From positions 124,001 to 188,000 of the forward strand of contig JAJDTB010000032.1 in assembly GCA_022827345.1 (NCBI GenBank): a stretch of DNA of 64,000 nucleotides, written 5' to 3'. Positions 14,201 to 22,911 of this stretch are shown piece by piece (positions within the stretch are counted from its first letter, which is position 1; each line of letters begins with the position of its first letter). Under the pieces are notes generated by a model. That model had not been told where the DNA came from and ran no database searches. It worked only from the letters and a program-made list of their open reading frames with translations. Position numbers and translations under genes: made by a program. The stretch is from Gemmatimonadota bacterium (GTDB lineage Bacteria; Gemmatimonadota; Gemmatimonadetes; Longimicrobiales; Gaopeijiaceae).

Positions 14201-14745
14201 TCTACTGGGACGAGGTGTTCTTTTCCCTGGGTGCCGTGGAGACGCCAACTCGTCTGACTGTGCTCGGGCCCGCCGAGGCTGACCTTCGCTACCGGGGGTT
14301 CTCCAGGGAATTCCGCAAGGGGGGGCGTCATGGCCCTCCGTGGTTCGACTACGAGTCGGTGTTGACGGAGCCGCGCTGGCGACCGATCGTCGGGCGATTC
14401 ACTCGTTACGGTGATGTCACGCCGCTGGTAGAGGAGTCGGACGACCTGTATCCCATCATGGGACCCGGCGACGAACTGGCCCTGCGTTTCGACGCCTCGG
14501 GGCTTCCCCGCCCGCCAGCGGGGTGGACGCGCGACTTCCTGATCTATACCGAGGGTTGGCTGAAGGACGCCGACATGAACACTGCATCCGGTTGGAGGGT
14601 GGACCCCCTGCCCTTCCACGGCATGGCCGAATATCCCTACGGCTCCGGTGAATCCTACCCGCATGCGGAGGTTGTCGCCGAATGGCACACGCGTGAGTCT
14701 GTCCCGGCGTCAGGACCGGACGAAGAGAATCGGTCACCGAGGTAG
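11269..14745 (+). CDS. TPR plus FG-GAP/ASPIC lipoprotein with large C-terminal region
   Basis: A 1,158-residue secreted protein with lipobox LTGC near residue 20. Residues about 25-270 are TPR-like (LAHLEENRLEEAAAEFGRLV, FANLGLAYLRMGRLDDGEGE). About 280-630 form FG-GAP/VCBS blades with DFDGDGDQDVF, DYNNDGQLDLL and DFDNDGWLDIAL loops. About 635-720 is an ASPIC/UnbV domain (FGLGARIEIRAG, VHVGLGQRPQADVVRVRWPNG). The final roughly 430 residues begin SCPTLFAWNGERFEFVTDV and form a less common beta-rich region seen only in larger members of the family. Third gene of the cytochrome operon, 19 bp downstream. The layout suggests a surface complex around the multiheme cytochrome; the role is unknown. 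Confidence 0.83.
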   Translation: MKPLRLSFAIAVASTGLTGCDVGAPDAAELLTIRSIGLAHLEENRLEEAAAEFGRLVEMAPGDPAGFANLGLAYLRMGRLDDGEGEVRRALAIDPENPDVRLILADILLAGERAGEARTELERALSADPRHARTLYALARLDADSTGSEPRIRRAATLGDLASLQPGNVTVRVEHVEALLTAGNADSAAAGLEALRQIVPVFPVEGQDLFDAALLSARDGDDADALAAVLPFHNVMRTTPAYQRGLRELRGPGGVLAGFPLVTFSEMAGAGERDAGTVLAGTRFTDVTASAGFPPGGSAADGSAFAVVDFDGDGDQDVFAGGSLLRNDAGVFTDVTGDAGLAGPRSAAALFADLDNDGTLDLYLARPSSGVYYRNRGDGAFVDATASLGVALPSGTPLFLDYDHDGDLDLSLAAPDAGMMLRNNLDGTLADVTEPAGTEGGRASGGSAAFGDFDDDDDLDFVVADPGGALRLYDNERSGRMVERAAERGLAGEGQGVVSVGDYNNDGQLDLLTGPRGGPGITLWHNLGGGRFEADDRPEALLEGTAGFVVHDAIFVDFDNDGWLDIALAGESRSGEGAIRLYHNAAAGRFDDVSHMVPPLPPMRRIAAADFGSDGDLDLFALTADGSGRLLRNDGANANRYLKMRLVGLSTGSGKNNHFGLGARIEIRAGALYRTLVVAEPEVHVGLGQRPQADVVRVRWPNGVPQNILYSGANQSIVEEQILKGSCPTLFAWNGERFEFVTDVMWKSALGMPVGLMARGDAQYAPPGASQEYLRIPGDALRERDGSYELRITDELWETFYVDKVELIAVDHPDSVDVFVDERFVPPGEDVQLELHQVSDRRRPQSASDHLGRDALPALSALDDVYVGGFEPLRYQGVSELHDLVLDLGDFAPAQPVRLYLRGWIFPTDASINVALSQSQVLATVAPYLQVIGDDGEWETVVPALSFPSGKNKTIVQDLTGLFPTADHRVRIRTNMNIYWDEVFFSLGAVETPTRLTVLGPAEADLRYRGFSREFRKGGRHGPPWFDYESVLTEPRWRPIVGRFTRYGDVTPLVEESDDLYPIMGPGDELALRFDASGLPRPPAGWTRDFLIYTEGWLKDADMNTASGWRVDPLPFHGMAEYPYGSGESYPHAEVVAEWHTRESVPASGPDEENRSPR

Positions 14746-14889
14746 ACAACACCCGGCTGCCAGGTATTGCCGGCGCACTCCCGCGCCCCCATGGTAAGCA
14801 AACTCGTCGCCGGCATCTCGGGCGAGCGCCCGCTCTCCCGGTGACTGCATCGACGGAATGGCGCCGCGGTTCGACCGAAGGAGTTGGAG

Positions 14890-17800
14890 ATGGAAGCAAG
14901 CCGTCGACCCGGGATGGCCTTGGCGTTATGTCTGGCACTTCTGCCGACATCCGGCCAGGCGTTGCCGCTACCCCAGGACCCCGCCGACCGGGCCAGCCCG
15001 TCGGGACAGCGGCCTGCCGTCACTGCTGTCCAGCTGTCGGGCCTGTCCTGGCGAGAGATCGGTCCGGCCATGTTCTCGGGACGGATCGCGGATGTGGCCG
15101 GCGTCCCCGGCAACCGCAATATCCTGTACGTGGGCACCGCATCGTCGGGACTCTTCAGGTCCACAAACGGCGGCATTACGTTCGAGCCGGTCTTCGAGAC
15201 GGGGGGCACGCTGTCGATCGGGGCAATCGCCGTGCACCCGGAAGATCCCGAAGTCGTCTACGTGGGCACGGGGGAAGGCGCTGTCCGCAACAGCATTTCG
15301 TTCGGCGACGGCATCTACAGGACCACGGACGGTGGCGAGACCTGGGTCCATCTGGGACTGACCGACTCGGAGCGGTTTTCGCGCATCGTCATCGATCCGG
15401 AAAACCCCGAAATCGTGTTCGCGGCGGCGATGGGCCACGCCTGGGGGCCGAACAGCGAGCGCGGCCTCTTCCGGAGCCGGGACGGCGGCGCGACGTGGGA
15501 CAGGGTCCTGTACATGAGCGAGACCACGGGGGCCAGCGATGTGGCCGTCGATCGGTCGGATCCGGACATCGTGTACGCCGGGATGTACGACTACCTTCGC
15601 CGGCCCTGGCATTTCCGCAGCGGCGGGCCCGGGAGCGGGCTCTTCCGGTCCACCGACGGCGGTGACACCTGGACGCGCCTCACGGACCCGGCACTGGACA
15701 ACGGCCTGCCGGGCAACGCACTGATCGGGCGCGTGGGGGTCAGCGTGCACGCCGGAGATCCGAATCGCGTCTACGCACTGATCGAGTCGCAGGAGGAAGG
15801 GGAGCTATGGCGCTCCGACGACAGGGGACACAGCTGGCGCATGGTCAACGCCGAACGGCGGCTCAACAACCGGCCCTTCTACTACACGCAGGTGCGCGCC
15901 GATCCGGTGGATCCCGACCGGGTGTACACGCTGGCGGGACAGTTCAGCGTCTCGACCGACGGCGGGCTCAGCTTCCGCGGCCACGGCGGGAGCATGTTCG
16001 GAGACCACCATGCGCTGTGGATCGACCCGACCGATCCGGCGCGGCTGCTGTCCGGCACGGATGGGGGCTTCTGGATCTCCAACGACTTCGGGCAGAACTG
16101 GGATTTTCTGAACAACATGCCCATGGCCCAGGCATACCATCTGGGGCTGGACATGGCCGAGCCCTACAACGTCCTGGGAGGGTTTCAGGACCACGAGATC
16201 TGGCGCGGTCCGAACGAGAACTGGAACCGGGTGGGCGTGCGCGAGGGCGACTGGGTGCGCCTGCGCTACATGGCCGACGGCATGTACACGGTCGCCGATC
16301 CGCGCGACCCCAACATCATCTACTACAACGGCCACTTCGGAGACATCACGCGCATCGACATGCGCACCCGGGAGGAGCGCTACATCCAGCCGTATCCTCC
16401 AGGTCCGGCGGGCGGCGGCGCCGAACTTGAGGAGTACCGCTTCAACTGGAACGCGCCGATCCACATGTCGCCCAGCGATCCGGACGTCGTCTACTTCGGC
16501 GGCAACGTCGTCTTCCGGACGCGGGACGGCGGAGAGACGTGGGACATCATCAGTCCCGACCTCACCAGGGACGATCCGGAGCAGCAGAGGTTGTCCGGCG
16601 GCCCGATCACCCCGGACAACACCAGGGCCGAATACCACAACACCATCCTGGCCATCTCCGAGAGCGCGCTCGACCCGGATGTGATCTGGGTGGGAACCGA
16701 CGACGGGAATGTCCAGATCACCCGGGATGGAGGCCGCAGCTGGACCAACGTGGCACCGAACATCGAGGGAGCGCCGCCGCGCTCCTGGGTGGCCGCCGTC
16801 CAGGCGTCGCGGGTCGAGCCCGGGAGGGCCTACGTCGCGATCGACCAGCACAGGATGGACGATTTCGATGCCTATGTCTTTGTCACCGAGGACTTCGGCA
16901 TCACCTGGCGCCGCATCAGTGACGGGCTGCGCGGCTACGTGCACGTTGTCGACGAGGATCTTCGCTCTCCCCACCTCCTCTACGCCGGCACCGAACTCGG
17001 GATCTTCGCCTCCTTCGACCGCGGCGCGAGCTGGGCGGACCTGCGGCTTGGCCTGCCTCCCGTGGCGGTTCGGGACCTGGAAGTGCATCCGCGCGACAAC
17101 GATCTGGTCATCGCCACGCACTCGCGGGGGTTCTACATACTGGACGATGTGACCGCGCTCCAGCGGCTTGCGGACGCCGGCGAATCGGGCGAAGCGCTGC
17201 GCGGACTCGAACTCTTCGATCCAATGCCCGCCGTGCGCTACACCAGGGCATCCGATGTCAGCACGCTGGGGGACCGGGTCTGGGTAGCCCCGAACCAGCC
17301 GTACGGAGCCCTGTTGACCTATTGGGCAGACGCCGAGCTGGCCGCTGGAGCGAGGGTGCGGGTCGACATCGCCGACGGCACCGGACGGACGGTTCGCTCA
17401 CTGACGGGGCCGGCCGAAGCCGGAATCAACCGCGTTGTGTGGAATCTGGCCGAGCGTTCGGCGTGCGAGGCGGAGGAGGATGGTGGTGGCCCATCCGAAC
17501 GCAGCCGGCGAGGGCGTGGCGGTGGGGGCACTTGGGTGCGGGCGATTCCGGGGACGTATTCGGTGCGTCTTGCACTGGGCGATCAGGTGAGCGAGCGGAC
17601 CCTCGTCGTGCGCATGGATCCGCGGGTGGATGCGTCGGCGGCCGACATGCAGGAATGGTATCGTGCGGCGAACGCCATCGAGCTGGCGGAGTGCAGGGTC
17701 CAGGGCGCGCTGGCCCGCCTGCGGCCTCTGGACGCCCGCCTGGAGGAGTTGGAGCGGACGACGTCGGATCCGGCGATTCGCGCCGAGGCTGCGTCGGTGC

Positions 17801-18096
17801 GCGAGGCCCTGCGGCCCATTCTGCTCGGGTTCGCGGGCGACGTGAGGGATCCGGAGCACGTCAATCTCGCGGGACGCCTGAACTGGCTGACGATTCAAGT
17901 CGGCAACTACAGCGGCCCGCCCACTGCGGCCCAGGCCGACTGGATCGAGCGCTATGCAGGCCAGGTCGCGGAATACCGGGGGAGGTTCGAAGCCATTCTT
18001 GCGGGACCGGTGGCGGAGCTGGACAGGAAAACCGGCGGGAGCGGGGCCGAGGGACGGGCGAGCGACGAGCCGGGTGTGCGCGATGGACCGCCGTGA
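14890..18096 (+). CDS. Secreted VPS10/BNR-repeat (sortilin-like propeller) protein
   Basis: A 1,068-residue protein with a Sec signal peptide ending near SGQALPLPQ. Repeated Asp-box motifs, such as STNGGITFEPV, TTDGGETWVHL, SRDGGATWDRV, STDGGDTWTRL and TRDGGRSWTNV, define a ten-bladed-type sortilin/VPS10 propeller often labelled glycosyl hydrolase in databases. No sialidase catalytic set was recognised, so enzymatic activity is uncertain. The C-terminal third (from about residue 800) contains a beta domain and a helical tail. ATG 14890 was chosen because AAGGAG lies 6 nt upstream. It overlaps the next gene, a GH127 enzyme, by 14 nt, so it is probably co-expressed with arabinosidase genes and may bind or process glycan or peptide. 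Confidence 0.8.
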   Translation: MEASRRPGMALALCLALLPTSGQALPLPQDPADRASPSGQRPAVTAVQLSGLSWREIGPAMFSGRIADVAGVPGNRNILYVGTASSGLFRSTNGGITFEPVFETGGTLSIGAIAVHPEDPEVVYVGTGEGAVRNSISFGDGIYRTTDGGETWVHLGLTDSERFSRIVIDPENPEIVFAAAMGHAWGPNSERGLFRSRDGGATWDRVLYMSETTGASDVAVDRSDPDIVYAGMYDYLRRPWHFRSGGPGSGLFRSTDGGDTWTRLTDPALDNGLPGNALIGRVGVSVHAGDPNRVYALIESQEEGELWRSDDRGHSWRMVNAERRLNNRPFYYTQVRADPVDPDRVYTLAGQFSVSTDGGLSFRGHGGSMFGDHHALWIDPTDPARLLSGTDGGFWISNDFGQNWDFLNNMPMAQAYHLGLDMAEPYNVLGGFQDHEIWRGPNENWNRVGVREGDWVRLRYMADGMYTVADPRDPNIIYYNGHFGDITRIDMRTREERYIQPYPPGPAGGGAELEEYRFNWNAPIHMSPSDPDVVYFGGNVVFRTRDGGETWDIISPDLTRDDPEQQRLSGGPITPDNTRAEYHNTILAISESALDPDVIWVGTDDGNVQITRDGGRSWTNVAPNIEGAPPRSWVAAVQASRVEPGRAYVAIDQHRMDDFDAYVFVTEDFGITWRRISDGLRGYVHVVDEDLRSPHLLYAGTELGIFASFDRGASWADLRLGLPPVAVRDLEVHPRDNDLVIATHSRGFYILDDVTALQRLADAGESGEALRGLELFDPMPAVRYTRASDVSTLGDRVWVAPNQPYGALLTYWADAELAAGARVRVDIADGTGRTVRSLTGPAEAGINRVVWNLAERSACEAEEDGGGPSERSRRGRGGGGTWVRAIPGTYSVRLALGDQVSERTLVVRMDPRVDASAADMQEWYRAANAIELAECRVQGALARLRPLDARLEELERTTSDPAIRAEAASVREALRPILLGFAGDVRDPEHVNLAGRLNWLTIQVGNYSGPPTAAQADWIERYAGQVAEYRGRFEAILAGPVAELDRKTGGSGAEGRASDEPGVRDGPP

Positions 18097-20536
18097 TTTC
18101 CTGAGGGCGGCGGCCGGCGCGGGCCTGATGCCTCTGCCCGCGGCCATTGAGCGCTTCGGGGGAGCGACGGGTGTCGAGCCGTGCTCCTCCGGGGAGTTCG
18201 ATCCTTCCCTGCTCCCCCCGCCGGTGGCCGACTACCCGCTGAGGCCGGTCCGGTTCGACCGCGTCGACATCCGGGACGAGTTCTGGCGACCCCGTATGGA
18301 CGCCAACCGGGAGGTCTCGCTGCACTACTGCTTCGAGAGGTTCGGGGACGGAGGCTTCAGCCTGAGCAAGCTCATCGAAGCCGCAGCCTATATGCTGGAA
18401 GAGCGACCGGACCCCGAACTCGAGGCCTACGTGGACACGCGCATCGACGGTCTGCTTGCCGGGATGGGGGAGCGTATCCGGACGGCGGAGCAATCGGTCC
18501 GCGTCTCGGGCCATGTACTGGAGGCGGCGTCGGCGTACGCCGACGCGACCGGCAAGTCGAAGCTCCTCGACGCGGTCGCGAGCCTTGCCGACCAGATAGA
18601 CGAGGTCTACGGGCCCGGGCGGGAGACGCATATCTCCGGCCACCAGGGGCTGAAGATCGGCCTCGTCTCGCTGTACCGGGCCACCGGCGACGACCGCTAC
18701 TGGAAGCTGGCGAAGTTCTTCGCGGACGAGCGGGGCCGGGACGACTACCCGCGCACGGGCGAGTATGCGCTGGACCGTACCTACGCCCAGGATCACCAGC
18801 CGGTGGTGGAGCAGGCGGAGGCGGTCGGGCACGCGGTGCGGGCGACCTTCCTGTACATCGCGATGACCGACATCGCGGCGCTCTCCGGAGACGCGGCGTA
18901 TGTCGAGGCCGTCCACCGGATCTGGCACGACCAGACTCATCTGAAGACATACCTCACCGGCGGGATCGGATCGACGCGGTTCCACGAGAAGTACGGCGAG
19001 CCGCACGAGCTGCCCAACCTCAGCGCCTGGAACGAGACGTGCGCGGCCTACGGCAGCGCGGTCTGGTGCCACCGGCTGGCGCTGCTCGACCGCGACGCCC
19101 GCTACGTGGACGTGATGGAGCGGGTGCTCTACAACGCCCTGCTCGTGGGCGTGTCGCTGCGGGGCGACCGTTTCTTCTATCAGAATCCGCTCAAGTCCTT
19201 CGGGGACTATGAGCGCTTCGACTGGATCAACGTCCCGTGCTGCCCGCCGAATGTGATCCGCATCCTCGCGTCGATCGGCAGCTACGTGTACGCGACCGAT
19301 CCATCGGGGATGTTGTATGTGAATCTTTTCACAAACAGCGAAGCCCGCCTCGACATCGCCGGCATTCCCGTGCGGGTGCGCCAGGAGACGCGCTACCCGT
19401 GGGAGGGCCGCGTCCGCATCCTGATCGACCCGGAGCGCGAGACCCCCTTCCCGCTGCTTGTGCGGATCCCCGGGTGGGCGCGTAGCGAGGTCATGCCGGG
19501 CGGGTTGTACCGGTTTGCGGATGCGGACCCCGAGCCGCCGACCCTGCGGGTGGGCGGGAGCAATCTGCCCCTTGAGCCGGTGCCCGGGCACGCGCTGGAA
19601 CGGGGCTATGCGAGGATCGACCGCACCTGGCGCCCCGGCGACATCGTCGAGCTGGACCTTCCGATGCCGGTGCGGCGGGTGCTGGCCCATGACGCGATCC
19701 GGGACGACCGCGGCCGGGTCGCCCTGCAGCGCGGGCCCCTCGTCTACTGCGCGGAGTGGCCGGACAACGGTGGACGGGCGCTGAACATCGTCGTGCCGGA
19801 CAGCGCCACCTTCGATTCCGGGTTCCGGCCGGAGCTGCTGGATGGGGTTCAGGTGATCAGGGGCGACGTGGAGGCGATCCTGGAGGACAGCCGTGGTGAG
19901 GACGCGCCGACCGGCCCGCACCGGCTCACCGCCATCCCCTACTACGCGTGGGCCAACCGTGGGATGGGCGAGATGGCCGTATGGATGGCGCGGGAGCCCG
20001 CCGCTGCCTGGCTCCCTCCGGCGCTCCCGGCCCCGATCACGGCCGTCCGCACTTCCGGCGGCGTGGAAAAGGGCTGGACGGGGTACAACGACCAGAACGA
20101 CGACCTGGCCGCGATCCACGACGGGCGCGAGCCGATCAACTCCGCCGACCAGTCGCACCGCTTCTTCCGCATGCGGCCCCCGGTGGGCGAGCGGGCCTGG
20201 CTGGAGTACGAATTCGAGGCGCCGGTGCGCGTGTCTTCATCGCGGGTGTATTTCTTCGACGACAAGCGGTTCTGCAATTTCCCCGAGTCGTGGCGGCTGC
20301 TGTGGCGCGACGGCGGGGAGTGGAAGCCGGTGACCGCCCGGGGCGCCATCGCAGTCCTGCAGGACGCGTGGAGCACCATCGAGTTCGATCCGATCGTGAC
20401 CCCCGCCCTGCGGCTGGAGGTCGAGCCCCGCACGGTGTCGTACAGGGCCGGACAGATCGGTCCCCCGGCCGCGATGTTCATCGACGAAGACATCGAGTGG
20501 CGAGAGTTCGGAATCATCGAATGGCAGGTCGGATGA
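18083..20536 (+). CDS. GH127 beta-L-arabinofuranosidase, Tat-exported
   Basis: An 817-residue member of GH127 (DUF1680), retaining enzymes that release beta-L-arabinofuranose, for example from hydroxyproline-linked arabino-oligosaccharides. The twin-arginine start MDRRDFLRAAAGAG indicates Tat export. By analogy to Bifidobacterium HypBA1, Glu306 (GEPHELP) matches acid/base Glu322. Glu318 and Cys320 (NETC) plus Cys386-Cys387 (PCCPPN) match the zinc ligands and the cysteine nucleophile. All are present, so it should be active. The C-terminal about 165 residues look like a discoidin-type carbohydrate-binding domain. Start ATG 18083 was chosen over upstream in-frame codons because the Tat motif begins there. 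It overlaps the previous gene by 14 nt and the next starts 10 bp later. Confidence 0.9.
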   Translation: MDRRDFLRAAAGAGLMPLPAAIERFGGATGVEPCSSGEFDPSLLPPPVADYPLRPVRFDRVDIRDEFWRPRMDANREVSLHYCFERFGDGGFSLSKLIEAAAYMLEERPDPELEAYVDTRIDGLLAGMGERIRTAEQSVRVSGHVLEAASAYADATGKSKLLDAVASLADQIDEVYGPGRETHISGHQGLKIGLVSLYRATGDDRYWKLAKFFADERGRDDYPRTGEYALDRTYAQDHQPVVEQAEAVGHAVRATFLYIAMTDIAALSGDAAYVEAVHRIWHDQTHLKTYLTGGIGSTRFHEKYGEPHELPNLSAWNETCAAYGSAVWCHRLALLDRDARYVDVMERVLYNALLVGVSLRGDRFFYQNPLKSFGDYERFDWINVPCCPPNVIRILASIGSYVYATDPSGMLYVNLFTNSEARLDIAGIPVRVRQETRYPWEGRVRILIDPERETPFPLLVRIPGWARSEVMPGGLYRFADADPEPPTLRVGGSNLPLEPVPGHALERGYARIDRTWRPGDIVELDLPMPVRRVLAHDAIRDDRGRVALQRGPLVYCAEWPDNGGRALNIVVPDSATFDSGFRPELLDGVQVIRGDVEAILEDSRGEDAPTGPHRLTAIPYYAWANRGMGEMAVWMAREPAAAWLPPALPAPITAVRTSGGVEKGWTGYNDQNDDLAAIHDGREPINSADQSHRFFRMRPPVGERAWLEYEFEAPVRVSSSRVYFFDDKRFCNFPESWRLLWRDGGEWKPVTARGAIAVLQDAWSTIEFDPIVTPALRLEVEPRTVSYRAGQIGPPAAMFIDEDIEWREFGIIEWQVG

Positions 20537-20546
20537 AGGTGTCGAC

Positions 20547-22901
20547 ATGAACAGGAACATCCCTCGACGGCGTTTCCTCCGGACCGCCCCCGCGGCAGGG
20601 GCATTGGCGTACGCGACGACCGGGCGAGCCATTGAGCCTACGGTGTCCGGCGCGACCACCGACGGCCCGCCCGACATCGAACTGTGGAGGTCGAGGCACA
20701 CGCTGGCCGCCGACTATCCGATACGTCCCAGCCTCCCTTACGAGGTAACGCTGGCCGACGGGTTCTGGCGGCCCCGGGTTCAGAGGAACGCACAGGTGAC
20801 TATCCCGCTCGAAGTCCGGAAGCTGGAAGCTGCGCCCAGGCAGACGCGGGGTGGTGTCCTCGAGGCCGCGATGTTGTCGCTCATGACCCACCCCGATCCG
20901 TGGCTGCAGGCATGGGTGGACAAGAGGGTCGGCGAGTTGGCGGGCGAGGCGGCGCCAGCCAGCAATCGCGACTTCGGGGTCGCGGCTACCCGTTACCACA
21001 CCACGGGTGACAGGGATCTCCTAGACAGGGCGAGTCAGTCGGCGGCGCTGCTCTACGACGACTTCCAAGCCAACGACCCTCCGTTTTCGGGCGGAGAGAG
21101 GGACTCGCTCAACTGCTCCCGGCTCTACCGTGTCACCGGCGACCCCGAGCACCTCCAACTCGCCAGGCACTACCTGGACATCAGGGGCCGGGAAGACTCG
21201 GTGGGCCGGAGTCGCCACAACCAGTCCCACGAGCACGTCCTTGAACAGACGGAGGCCGTGGGACATGCGGTGAACTGCATGACGCTGGCGGTCTCGATGG
21301 CGGACGTCGGCATCCTTTCGGGACGGGACGAGTACCTGCGGGTCGCCGAGCGCATGTGGCACGACGCCGTGAGCCGCAAGATGTACATCACGGGTGGCGT
21401 CGGAACCACCGGCAACGAGGGCTTCGGCGAGCCCTACTCCCTGCCGAACATCGACGCGTACTCGGAGACGTGCGCGGTCCTCATGCTGATCACCCTGAGC
21501 CACAATCTCTTTCTCGCTACGGGTGACGGCCGCTACATCGACGTCATGGAACGCGGCATGTACAACAATGCCGTGTGCGGCGTTTCGCTCTCGGGGGACC
21601 ACTACTTCTATGTGAATCGGCTGGCGAGTGCCGGAGACGGCCGTGATCTCCGCTGGCAGCGGGCCTCACTGGAGTGCTGTCCCCCCACCCTTGTCCGCTT
21701 CATGGCCCGCATGCCGGGCTACGCGTACGCTCAGGACCCGGACGGGGTGGTCTTCGTGAACCTCTACGTCTCCAGCGAAACCGCGTTCGAGGTGGACGGC
21801 CGCGCGCTGCGGCTATCGGTGGAAAGTGAGATGCCGTGGGGTGGAAGCTCGTCGATCACCGTTTCGGCCGTGGAGGCGGTGGAGGGCACGATACGGTTGC
21901 GCATACCGGGGTGGGCCAGGGATGTCCCGACTCCGGAGGGACTCTACACGTATGCGGACCCGCTCGAGAGCCGCGCGCGCATTGCGGTGAATGGACAGCC
22001 GGCCGACGCGACGCCCGACGGCATGGGCTACGTGTCGCTGACGCGCGCGTGGCAGGACGGTGACACAATCGAGGTCGAGTTCACGATGGACGCTCGCAAG
22101 GTGGTCCCCGACCCGCGCGTGAGAGAGAACCGGGGCCGCTTTGCGGTCGAGCGCGGACCGGTCGTCTACTGCTGCGAGTGGCCCGAGGCGGAAGGCGGCG
22201 ACGTTCTCGAGCTGCTCTTCGACGATGCCGAAGCGATGCGGGTCCGTTTCGATTTCGACCTCCTCGGCGGCCACCCGGTCATCGACACCCGGGCCCGGCG
22301 CATGACTGACCCGGCATCACCCACGAGGCCCGTGACGCTGATCCCCTACCACCTGTGGGCCAACCGCGGCGCGGGTGAGATGTCCGTATGGCTCTCCCGG
22401 GAGGAATTGCGGCCCGGCGACACAGGGCCTTCCGGAGGATTCATCTTTTACGTGAATCCGAGTTACGCAAATGACGGCTGGCGTTACCTCGAGGCTGCTC
22501 CGTCCGACCAGAGCGGGGGCGCGAAGTGGGGGTGTTTTCGGCGGGAGGTGCCGGGCGCGCGCGGGACGGCCGTCGGGACCGGCAGACAGAACACAGCCGA
22601 CATCCTTGCGGCGTGCGACGAGCCGGGTTCGGCCGCATATCTGTGCGCGAACCTCGTGCTCAACGGGATCGGCGGCTGGTTCCTGCCGTCGACGGACGAG
22701 CTGGTTCTCCTGTACCGCAACCTCCGCGCGCAGGGACTCGGCAACTTCAGGGACGCGGGCCTCTCCGACAACTTTACGTACTGGGCGTCGTCTCAGGTCA
22801 GCGCCGACATGGCTGCTCACGTCGACCTCCCCGACCTGGGCCGGGTGCACGGCGACGACAAGGACTTCCCCCGCAGGGTGAGGGCGATCAGGGCCCTTTG
22901 A
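20547..22901 (+). CDS. GH127 enzyme fused to a DUF1566-like C-terminal domain, Tat-exported
   Basis: A 784-residue protein with a Tat signal (MNRNIPRRRFLRTAPAAGAL). Residues about 50-610 are GH127: Glu295 (GEPYSLP), Glu307 and Cys309 (SETC), and Cys377-Cys378 (ECCPPT) keep the catalytic and zinc set. After the usual C-terminal signature YHLWANRGAGEMSVWL, about 160 extra residues follow. They carry GPSGGFIFYVN, GWRYLEAAP, TGRQNTADILAAC, GGWFLPSTDELVLLYRNL and YWASSQVS. These match the DUF1566/Lcl-like fold found on secreted bacterial surface proteins. I know of no characterised GH127 with this tail. Adjacent to a second GH127 (10 bp) and a sulfatase (10 bp). Confidence 0.87.
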   Translation: MNRNIPRRRFLRTAPAAGALAYATTGRAIEPTVSGATTDGPPDIELWRSRHTLAADYPIRPSLPYEVTLADGFWRPRVQRNAQVTIPLEVRKLEAAPRQTRGGVLEAAMLSLMTHPDPWLQAWVDKRVGELAGEAAPASNRDFGVAATRYHTTGDRDLLDRASQSAALLYDDFQANDPPFSGGERDSLNCSRLYRVTGDPEHLQLARHYLDIRGREDSVGRSRHNQSHEHVLEQTEAVGHAVNCMTLAVSMADVGILSGRDEYLRVAERMWHDAVSRKMYITGGVGTTGNEGFGEPYSLPNIDAYSETCAVLMLITLSHNLFLATGDGRYIDVMERGMYNNAVCGVSLSGDHYFYVNRLASAGDGRDLRWQRASLECCPPTLVRFMARMPGYAYAQDPDGVVFVNLYVSSETAFEVDGRALRLSVESEMPWGGSSSITVSAVEAVEGTIRLRIPGWARDVPTPEGLYTYADPLESRARIAVNGQPADATPDGMGYVSLTRAWQDGDTIEVEFTMDARKVVPDPRVRENRGRFAVERGPVVYCCEWPEAEGGDVLELLFDDAEAMRVRFDFDLLGGHPVIDTRARRMTDPASPTRPVTLIPYHLWANRGAGEMSVWLSREELRPGDTGPSGGFIFYVNPSYANDGWRYLEAAPSDQSGGAKWGCFRREVPGARGTAVGTGRQNTADILAACDEPGSAAYLCANLVLNGIGGWFLPSTDELVLLYRNLRAQGLGNFRDAGLSDNFTYWASSQVSADMAAHVDLPDLGRVHGDDKDFPRRVRAIRAL

Positions 22902-22911
22902 GGAGTGGATA

